Under the pieces are notes generated by a model. The model saw only the letters and a list, made by a program, of their open reading frames with translations. It searched no databases and was not told the DNA's origin. From assembly GCF_036373705.1 (NCBI RefSeq), contig NC_089864.1, positions 3,811,001 to 3,875,000 on the forward strand: DNA of 64,000 nt, read 5' to 3'. Shown here one piece after another: positions 55,950 to 64,000 of the stretch (its first letter is position 1; each line of letters starts with the position of its first letter). This DNA comes from Amia ocellicauda. Lineage: Eukaryota > Chordata > Actinopteri > Amiiformes > Amiidae. The translations under genes were made by a program, and so were the position numbers.

Positions 55950-56838
55950 AATCAGACTGACCCACTTCACCCTGCAACTGACCTTAATCAATAGTTATCT
56001 GTTATGTAACCCAGGCTGTTTTGTTCTGACCTCCAAGGGTAAGAAAAAAGTTAAACAGTGATTTCCAGTAAATGTATCGGCTTTGCCTAATGGCTTCATG
56101 TGAAGCATTTTATATCATACATTTTGATCAGTGTGGAATTTGATCTTTCACTCGTGTAGAACTCATGTCACAGGCATGATCTTTGTATGTGAACCGGATA
56201 TTTTACTTAGAAAGATAATTGAATTTTTGGCTGTTTTCTTTCCCCAATTTATCTCCCATTTCTTTTATTTAGTTTTAATTTCTTCTCAGTGATGTCAACT
56301 CTCTCTGTGTGTGTTCCCTCCAATGTTTATAAAGCATCCCAGTTAACGAAGTAACATTGTGGCAACATTGTAAAATAAATGAAATGATCACATAAATATA
56401 ACGTTTTCTTACTAGATATACAAACTTGTAGAATCCAGGTGATGTGTTCAAGAGACTGTAGTAACGTGTATAAAATTACGTGTATATACAGGTAATCTGC
56501 GAATATTGCTGTAGTTATGTTCCTGGAAATCACTATGTTGAGTGAAATCGCTTTATTAGAAACACATTCCCATAGAAACCTGTGTAAATGTCCAGGTTAT
56601 GTTCCTGAAATATCAGTCAAGTACACAATACACAAAGTTAATATTAGCATTATTAACACAAAGTTAATATTAAAAAGTAAATTAGAATCACAGTTTGCAC
56701 GCGGAGCCACAATAATTGTATTTCACTTGATGGTTAAGGCTATATAAAGAGATCAAAATATGCCCTGGAGTTGTTTCTGGGGGATATAATTTGGCTAAAA
56801 TGAACCAAACGATAATGGCAGTTTTGGAGCAGGTACTA
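55950..56838. other. Gene 3 3' UTR candidate and intergenic DNA
   Basis: No reading frame of note; AATAAA near 56375. Confidence 0.4.
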
Positions 56839-57629
56839 CTGTGGCCTTGAAGTGAAAAACACAAAAGCAAAAAGAAACACGCAATTGCAAAAAGAAAAAC
56901 ACAAATGCAAACGGAGAAACACAAAAACAAAAAGCACCACGCAAATGCAAAAGGAAGAACAGAAATGCAAGAAGAGAAACACAAAAACAAAAAGCAGAAC
57001 ACACATGCAAAAGGAAGAACAGAAATACAAAAACAAAAAGCAGAAGGCAAAAGCAAAAGCAAGAACACAAATGCAAAAAGAAAAACGCAAAACGTGAAAC
57101 AGAAACAAAAAGCTTTAGATTGCGTCATCTAAAGTCCTACCAATAGAAACATTTCCCGCCTCTTCATCCCGCACCTGTTCTGCGCAGCGACGCCTGCAGG
57201 CCTGACGCGCTGCTATTGGTCGCGTCTCCAGCGCAGAGCAATTTTACTTGATTACTGTACTTAAGTATTATTTTTGGGAATTTTTACTTTACTTGAGTAC
57301 AATTAAAAATCAATACTTTTACTTAATTACATTTTTTGTAAAGTACTTTTTACTCCTTACAATTTAATTTACAGTCAAGAAGTACTTATTTTTTGGAGAT
57401 CACTTCATTCTTTTTTCCCTTGCTATTACCAAACCAATTGAATTGCGCTGATGCCCAGTTTAATTTAAATGTTATTTATTCTGCCAATGAGATTCGTTTT
57501 CGCATTCCATGAAATTGGTCAGACATGTTCATTGGTCCTTTGGAAGTGACGTCATGTCACATCTATTACCACAATGCACAGCTTGACCTGGAAATTAGAG
57601 AAATTATAACAGTTAATTAGTGGAAGAAA

Positions 57630-57809
57630 ATGGAGGAAGAACATGATTCAGCTGCGAGCACAGTCCAAAAATCAGCCAGAGGATCAATTCTTTTATTTTA
57701 GTGGTATTAATAAGGATTCATACAAGATGAAATGTGTCCTTTGTCTCCCGCTTAATAAGGAAATATCAGCCTTCAAAGTTCGCCATCAAACCTAAGGAAG
57801 CATATTGAG
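57630..57809 (+). pseudogene. hAT transposase first exon, BED zinc finger, frameshifted
   Basis: Begins MEEEHDSAASTVQKSARGS; after a frame change reads FFYFSGINKDSYKMKCVLC; after another reads SSPSNLRKHIE before the donor gtaagt. CxxC plus the SNLRKH segment is the BED-type zinc finger that hAT transposases use to bind DNA. At least two frameshifts make it non-functional. Confidence 0.75.
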
Positions 57810-58294
57810 GTAAGTACTTTAAGTGTTTTGTTTTACTGATAGTTTTTTTTGTTTGTTTGTTTGCATGTTTTGACCTTGACGCAGCGCACCTTTTATATGT
57901 GTAGTAGGCCTATTTTCACCAATGCATGCGATTGACAATATAATACTCACGTAATAAAATGTTAGGAATGCATTTGTAATCGTCTGTAAATTATTTGCTA
58001 TGGTAACTTTAGTAGCTCCACGGGAAATTTGGCGCCTGTAGCAGTATTGCTTTGAATCATCATAGTGATATATAGTATTCATGCAGCAGGTTCTAGTTAT
58101 CCCTCAGTGTTTCTTGAAAGAAAAGTCTCATATCATATGTGGCTTGGAAATGCTGTTAGAATTTATGCTAAAGATTTTAGACATTTAGATGTAGATAACT
58201 GCACGTAAATGTAGTTAATGACAAAACCCATAAAATGTGTTCCCAGAAGCCCCTCAACCAAATCTTTCTCTGTGTCTGCTCACTCTGCTTGTAG

Positions 58295-58653
58295 GCATGG
58301 ACTACATCAGACTGCATCTCGAGCCTTTGGACCACAATAAGGAATTGGCCAACAGTTCATCTGAAGATGAATATTTTTTCGCTTCTTTGAAACCGACAAC
58401 ACATGAAGCCAGCAAAGAGTTGGATGGATATCTGGCCTGTGTTTCAGACACCAGGGAGTCTCTGCTCACATTCCCTGCTATTTGCAGGCTCTCTATCAAG
58501 ACTAATACACCTCTTCCTGCATCGGCTGCCTGTGAGAGGCTTTTCAGCACTGCCGGATTGCTTTTCAGCCCCAAAAGAGCTAGGCTTCACACTCACAATT
58601 TTGAAAATCAGCTTCTGCTTAAGTTAAATGTGAGGTTTTACAACTTTGAGTAG
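58295..58653 (+). pseudogene. hAT transposase last exon, C-terminal dimerisation domain
   Basis: Acceptor ctgcttgtag, then an open frame of 118 codons starting MDYIRLHLEPLDHNKELA. It contains ELDGYLAC, FPAICRLSI, ASAACERLFSTAGLLFSPKR and ENQLLLKLN, the hAT family C-terminal dimerisation region. The frame is open, but the catalytic part of the gene is missing in this copy. Confidence 0.85.
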
Positions 58654-58974
58654 CATGTTGCATACTGGCATTAGATGGTAGTCTAATAGTTTGATAACTA
58701 AATACAAACAGTTCTAAAGCAGGATAAAACCTTGTATGTGGTTCATTCACTTCATGTTTTAAGAGATTAAAAGCTTAAACAAGAATCTCTAGATTTCATT
58801 CTTGCTGTTACTTTTACTTCTTTAATACTCAAGTACAATTTTAATGTGGTACTTTTTTACTTTTACTCAAGCACAAATCTGGCCAGATACTTTTAATTGA
58901 GTAAAATTTTTCCTCAGTACTTGTACTTCCACTTGAGTAACAATTTTGAGTACTTTATACACCTCTGCATTTAA

Positions 58975-59393
58975 TACATATGAGCACAGTGTTCACTGTA
59001 AACACTGCAGGGAAGGAACACACACATAATTGGTGCAATGAATGAGAGTTAAGCTCTATGTTTACACACTGTTTATTTCTGATATTAAAAGTGATTTGGT
59101 CCCAAAGCTGGTATTTTTCAATTCTGTATTAACAAATATAGGTCTTGGTCGACATATGAAATTAGCGTACAGGACCCACATCTGTTGCTCTATACAGTGC
59201 ACCGCCACTTCTAATTATACTTCCCTGTAAAGAGTTTACAGTCAATAGAGTCATTATTTGTATTTTGTGTTTTTAATAAATGAAGCGAGCATGACATTCA
59301 AAATAATTGTAATTTCATGAGCATCTGATTTCCGGCTCTGCATCCACACTTACACTTTAAACCGAGCGCTTCACCAGCGCAGAGCAGCGAGCA
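58975..59393. other. Interior of the composite element, unassigned
   Basis: About 420 bp between the hAT right end and the right inverted arm; no coding motif recognised. Confidence 0.4.
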
Positions 59394-59689
59394 GAGACGC
59401 GACCAATAGCAGCACGTCAGGCCTGCGGGCGTCGCTGCGCAGAACAGGTGCGGGATGAAGAGGCGGGAAACGTTTCTATTGGCAGGACTCTAGATGACGC
59501 AATCTAAAGCTTTTTGTTTTTGTGTTTGTCATTTTGCATTTGTGTTCTTGCTTTTACTTTTGCGTTCTGCTTTTTGTTTTTGTGTTTCTCTGTTTGCATT
59601 TGTGTTTTTCTTTTTGCATTTGTGTTTCTCGTTTTGCAGTTGCGTTTTTCTTTTTTTTTTGTGTTTTGCACTTCAGGGCCACTGTAAGG

Positions 59690-61770
59690 TACCCCTCCGC
59701 GCTGCTGGGAGTTGTGTACGAACAGCCCTATAGGGATTATGAGCAGTAAAGTATAAAATGCATTATTCGTGGACTACCTGCAACTATATTCCAGGAAAGA
59801 TACAGACAAGTACAAAATACAGGAAATCAAATGTACTAATCACATTAGACAACATGCTGAGTGATAGCATTGTGGCTGGTATACTGAACTGGCAGAAATT
59901 GACCTATGAAATGTGCAGACAATCTTACTGTGCAATGATCGGCAACATTAACAACATATGTCATAGGCCTACATTTCAAAACCAAACTACAACCTCAAAC
60001 ACAATGTTGCCAGACCATAATGTGTGCATCTCTCTTAATTAAGATTTTGTTTGAGGGGGAAAAAAAGTTACTTTTGGTGTAGGGACTACAAACTGTCATT
60101 TCTATATGTCATTAATCACCTGTATACTATATCATTCATAGTTTAAAACATTATTGTTAATCTGACTTTTCCTCCACAATTTAATAAAAGAGCTTTGAGT
60201 CATTTTAGTTGTTGACTTTCTTGCATTTTTGTGATACTGAGAGTATTTTCTCCTCCATCATTAAAATCTGCATTTACAGTAGATGTATATTCCTTTCAAA
60301 TGCAAAGACAATAACCAGTGTCCTTGCTGCACACGGAGACAAAAGCAGACTCAGAGTGACGTGCGAGAGTCAGTCAATGGGACAGCCAATGAGAAGAGAC
60401 CTCAGACTCTGCTCAGCCAAGGGGAGGGGAGGATTATATTAAGTTATCTTATTGTATGGATGTTGTCTGTTATGGTGTGTCTGTGTTATGTATTAGTGTG
60501 TGTGCGTGTATAATGTGTGCTTCAGGTAATTTTCAAAATGTAGCAGTGAGAGGAAAAGCCTAGGCACTGCACAGAGTGAGAAGCAGAGCATTATCTGGGA
60601 AGAAAATACTAAAATATTTGGAAAATAAAAATTCAACATGTTTAAACTGTTTTGAATGTTGAGTTTCTCTCAAGTACAAACAGGAACAAACAAGCTGTGC
60701 AATAAAAGCTGTAATCAGCAGCAGAGAGAGAAACCCCTCTTTGTTCAGTACAGGTGCTGATTTGCATACCTGTGTAAAGAGAGACACAGGGAGTAAATGA
60801 TTAGAGACAGAGCAGAGAGTCAACCCCATACTGCGGGACACACGGACAAATAGAGACAACGGTATGTGTCTACTTCTAATTCATCATTAGCCCCAGTAAG
60901 CCCTTGCATTAAGTAGGGCCTGACTACATTAGTATATTATTAATGTAACAGCAAATTGCTGGAGGTCTGAAAATACATATTGCTATACAAAGAAAAGAGA
61001 TAAATCTAAGAAATGATTACTTAATACATAAAACTGTGTCAGTATTAGCACTTTTGGGATTGGTTTATTTCCACTTGCAGTTGACGCTGGTTGTGGACAG
61101 AGGTGTTGGGGGGGGAGTGTTTGCTTCTTCAGGTTCGCAGTCAGTTTTGTTAGAAAAATAACCTTTAAGGACATGGATTAGAACCATTTTTAATTTTCAC
61201 CTTCAGTGTGTTTGTTTTACACACATGATTGTGTTTCTAAACATACATACTTAATATATAACATATATCATTGATCTTGTCAGTAAGTGAAGAGGAACAC
61301 TAATTTCAGAGTATCTGACTTTCTGTGTGAAGTAGAAGCAGGGAGGCAGGGGGAGCTGGGGGTGGAAGGACAAGGAGGAGGGGCAGAGAGGGAAAGAGAG
61401 GAGGGGGGAGTGGAGGATGCTGGGGAAAGGGGGAGAAGGAGAAGAAGAGATGAGGTGAGAGACTGAGGGGGTGATAGGATAACTGACAATTTTGTATTTT
61501 ACAACTTGGATGAAATTATGAATTATACATTATTATTGTTACTGCTACTACTACATGTCTTTCTTTATTTTTTATTAAAGTCTCAAATTAAAATAAATCT
61601 AAAACAGGACAAATCAAATCAAATCATAGCAGGTTTACTGATTATCAGTTGCAGGATGCTGTCTGTGTTTCTGTGTGTCAATGTGAATGTGAGTGTGAAT
61701 GTGTGTGTATGTGTGTGTGTGAGAGAGAGAGAGAGTTTCATGCATTTGCATTACTGAGCATTAAAGATTT
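59690..61770. other. Intergenic DNA, no gene recognised
   Basis: Contains the first copy of a duplicated segment (60253-60420) and a strongly purine-rich stretch (about 61325-61470). No splice-supported exon is seen. Confidence 0.4.
60253..60420 (+). repeat. Direct duplication, copy 1
   Basis: Matches 61773-61965 over most of its length: GTATATTCCTTTCAAATGCA, AAGACAATAACCAGT, GACGTGCGAGAG and AGCCAATGAGAAGAGACCTC. The second copy has about 25 additional bases in the middle. It may mark the promoter or first exon of a duplicated gene. Confidence 0.85.
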
Positions 61771-61772
61771 TT

Positions 61773-61965
61773 TCCTGCATCATTACAATCTGCATTTGCA
61801 GTAAATGTATATTCCTTTCAAATGCAAAGACAATAACCAGTATCCTTACTGTGCTCGGGGACAAAAGCAAACTCAGAGCCAGCAGTGCTTGACGTGCGAG
61901 AGACACCCGTCCTGTCTGTCAACCAGACAGCCAATGAGAAGAGACCTCAGACTCTGTTCAGCCAA
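61773..61965 (+). repeat. Direct duplication, copy 2
   Basis: Partner of 60253-60420; it lies about 90 bp upstream of the coiled-coil exon relic. Confidence 0.85.
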
Positions 61966-62049
61966 TCATCTGTGACTTGTCTCACAGCAACAGAGCAGAG
62001 AAAGACACAGACAATGTGCTGCTCTCTTTTATCCCACCCCCCAGCACCC

Positions 62050-62268
62050 GCCACCCCCCGTCTCTCCAAAACTCTCCAGTAACATTAAAACACTGAAGGA
62101 GAGCCTGTCAGTGCTGGAGATGGAGTTTGCCCAGTTCAGGGAGCAGACCCTGTCCACCCTGGCCCAGACCACCCTGCCCCAGCAGCTCCGGGGGGAGATG
62201 CACAGGCTAAAGCTGGAGCACACAGATCCAGGAGCTGAGAGCAGCAGTGAGAGACCTGCAGGAACAGA
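62050..62268 (+). pseudogene. Broken coiled-coil exon
   Basis: Open + strand text SNIKTLKESLSVLEMEFAQF, then REQTLSTLAQTTLPQQLRGE and MHRLKLEHT; after a one-base shift near 62223 the heptad-like QIQELRAAVRDLQEQR follows. The amphipathic Leu pattern suggests a coiled coil. The sequence then stops abruptly at hAT-derived DNA (62269), so the host exon was truncated or interrupted. I do not recognise the family. Confidence 0.5.
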
Positions 62269-64000
62269 GAAAGATTTGGTTGAGGGGCTTCTGGGAACAA
62301 ATTTTATGGGTTTTGTCATTAACTACATTTACGTGCAGTTATCTACATCTAAATGTCTAAAATCTTTAGCATAAATTCTAACAGCATTTCCAAGCCACAT
62401 ATGATATGAGACTTTTCTTTCAAGAAACACTGAGGGATAACTAGAACCTGCAGCATGAATACTATATATCAATATTCATATTGATATTACAGCCAAAGAT
62501 CGGCTCATAATATTCCTAAAAAGTGCAAAAAAAGAAATATTGGTATGGCTCAAATGTTGCCCAGATTAGAATTCGTCAAGTGTATGTTGCTTGCATTAAT
62601 TTACCTCGTTTTATGATGGTTTCATCCTTTGTCCAAGAGGTCCGAAATTTAGGGAGAAGGATTGGAGCTGCGATGATCTCAGGATCTTCAAACATATGCT
62701 TGAATAGTGTTTGGATTCCTTGTTGTAGGGCATCCACAAGGTGGCCACAGTACCGGAGAGAATGGTGGATTCCCTGAAGTTTCAAGCTTAACTGATGGAC
62801 ACTAGGCAGCAGCCACCCCAGCTGTGTAATCATTTCCGCTTGCAAGATGTCGAGTACTTTTGCAGCTGGACGCATTGTGTTGGCCCACTCTGTCAAGAAC
62901 AGCATTTCTGCTGGATTAAACCTACAGGAGAAAATCGGCATAATCAAAGAGTATACAACAACAACAACCTAAAATTTGTTTACATCAATAGAGGGGAAAA
63001 ACACTTACATTGGAACCTCAAGAGAGGTGCATATATTCCTAAGTGCACCTTCTCCTGCCTCTTTGCAAATTTGAAGAATTCTTTTAACAGCCATGAAAGT
63101 TGAATTCCAGCGCGTTTGGTTTGGCCTTAAAAGCTGAAACCTGTTTTCTGCTTCAACAGCTTCAGCTGCTAGAGCCGATTGGCTGCTTTTATTCCATAAA
63201 GCTTGACACTTGCCAAAGACAGATCTGTAGAGTTTCTTGTAGTGTTAATTTGAGAGAGCTTTTTGGGCATCAACACTTGAGACTAGGTTTAGTATGTGGC
63301 AGGCACACTTTTGATGTTTTGGTAGCTGGAATTCAAAGCCATCGTCATGGTCCAGGACTCGAGAGGCGTCTTGGAATTCCACACCATCACTTCCCTCACC
63401 ACAGCCTTCAGAATCAGTGTCATCACTTTCACACCTTCTTGCCTCAGTCTCAATATCATTGTTTTCCACACCAAAAACTCTGAAAGCCTTCAGGAAGTTG
63501 GAACCACTGTCTGTGGTTGTGCAAACAACCTTGTCACGTATTTCATACTCTGAGTGGATATCATTCATAGCGCTGGCCAGTACCTCAAAAGTATGAGAGC
63601 CCTTTAATCTTTTGCATGCAAGTGCAGCGGAATGTCTTTCAAGACTTTCAGGGTTGATCCAGTGAGCAGTTACACCAATGAATGACTTTCTATGTGCAGT
63701 CCAACAATCCACTGTGGTTGCAATCCATTCAACTTCACTCATGGCAGCAGTCACTTTCTGTTTCATGATCAGAGCAGCTTCAGCTATCTTGGAGCGTAAG
63801 GTAGGCCTTGTAACAACAGAACTGCCAGGCTGCAGTGTACTAATCAGCTCTTTAAATGATGGCAGATCAACAGTGCTGAAAGGATGAAGTCCTTGAATGA
63901 TGTACCTTAATATAGCTTTGTTCACAGTGACTGGAGACACATGTTTGACTGGGAAAACTGAGTCAACTTTCAGTTGCTTGCTGCTGGAAGCATGGGTGGA
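62269..64000 (-). mobile_element. hAT transposon, truncated at its 3' end and running off the window
   Basis: The first 200 bp (62269-62470) are the reverse complement of the last intron of the hAT at 57241-58970 (58071-58265). Upstream on the minus strand lie the catalytic exons. The last exon is missing because the copy breaks inside the last intron. The 5' part lies beyond 64000. Confidence 0.85.
62605..64000 (-). pseudogene. hAT (ZBED-like) transposase, catalytic exons, partial
   Basis: Minus strand exons 64000-63009 and 62921-62605, joined by an 87-bp GT-AG intron (CCAAT|gtaagt and ctcctgtag|G). Motifs in order: VDSVFPVKHVSPVTVNKAI, IATTVDCWTAHRKSFIGV (first Asp), CTTTDSGSNFLKAF (second Asp), CACHILNL, RWNSTFMAVKRIL, and WANTMRPAAKVLDILQAE (catalytic Glu). 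One in-frame TAA follows ALSN (63245-63247); the same frame continues HYKKLYRSVFGKCQALW. With that stop and no last exon, it is inactive. Confidence 0.85.

Larger units (their letters stand above)
57241..58970 (+). mobile_element. Internally deleted hAT transposon
   Basis: The left part begins ATTTTACTTGATTACTGTAC and the right part ends GAGTACTTTATACACCTCTG, the sub-terminal and terminal pattern of a fish hAT family with ACTTGAGTA repeats. The outermost left bases appear replaced. It retains only the first (BED finger) and last (dimerisation) exons; the catalytic exons are lost. It is nested in the composite element. Confidence 0.8.
56839..59684. mobile_element. Composite element with long inverted arms
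   Basis: The left arm (56839-57228) and the right arm (59394-59684) are inverted copies. Outer ends are CTGTGGCCTTGAAGTG and, reversed, CAGTGGCCCTGAAGTG. Next come tandem variants of AACACAAATGCAAAAAGAA, then AGCTTTAGATTGCGTCATCT, ATTTCCCGCCTCTTCATCCC and a GC-rich GCGCAGCGACGCC part. The left arm is about 100 bp longer through extra repeat units. A hAT relic occupies most of the interior. Family unknown. A further single end occurs near 42205. Confidence 0.72.

Noticed and set aside
56688..57132. Open frames on both strands rich in Phe/Cys or Lys/Asn/Thr
   Set aside because: They are translations of the AACACAAATGCAAAAAG-type repeats in the composite element arm. The same occurs at 59494-59749.
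1..64000. CRISPR arrays, operons, riboswitches and phage-type genes
   Set aside because: No such pattern is seen; the window is clearly eukaryotic with spliced genes.

Overview
The window looks like nuclear DNA of a ray-finned fish. The evidence is the intron-exon structure with GT-AG splicing, several fish-type Tc1/mariner families with TA target sites, hAT and LINE relics, and abundant microsatellites and minisatellites. No bacterial, organellar or CRISPR features are seen. The species cannot be told from the sequence. All gene models come from reading splice sites, phases and protein motifs by eye, without transcript support.

Three multi-exon genes of immune type lie head to tail on the + strand. 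Gene 1 (6590-17329) encodes a predicted 444-residue receptor: signal peptide, two V-like Ig domains, low-complexity linker exons, a transmembrane segment and a tail in which consecutive small exons carry tyrosine motifs, one a clear ITIM (SEYAEI). Gene 2 (21446-39761) encodes a predicted 469-residue receptor: signal peptide, three Ig domains, stalk, transmembrane segment and a last exon with two ITIMs (IHYASL, VVYSTV). The second Ig domain of gene 1 and the first of gene 2 are close paralogues. Almost every exon is phase 1-1, so domains can be duplicated or skipped without frameshift. Gene 3 (47553-about 55866) encodes a predicted secreted chain of five C-type lectin domains, of which only the second keeps the EPN and WND calcium/sugar motifs. 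The window is thus a small innate-immune cluster: two probable inhibitory surface receptors beside one multi-domain lectin. Their ligands are unknown.

Mobile DNA fills introns and intergenic space. A Tc1-like DD34E family has four copies (4106-5452, 25570-27095, about 44544-45858, 46825-46986), one with an uninterrupted transposase but no left end. A second family, spaced like DD36E, has two nearly identical open copies (27567-28787, 31095-32291) flanking the first Ig exon of gene 2. A third, minus-strand Tc1-like relic lies at 38646-39521, a fourth at about 48750-49500 and a decayed mariner-like relic at 16672-17223. hAT sequences occur at 57241-58970 (BED and C-terminal exons only) and 62269-64000 (catalytic exons, minus strand, running off the window). 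A LINE fragment, a solo-LTR-like block and a degenerate retrotransposon reverse transcriptase are also present.

Structures that gene models do not explain include a perfect 70-nt-arm palindrome (48340-48492), a 246-bp inverted repeat bounding 25324-29737, a composite element with 290-390 bp inverted arms (56839-59684), a 36-bp minisatellite in a gene 1 intron, and a broken coiled-coil exon at about 62050-62268. The stretches 1-2500, 3100-4100, 17330-21440 and 41880-44540 hold no gene I can support.
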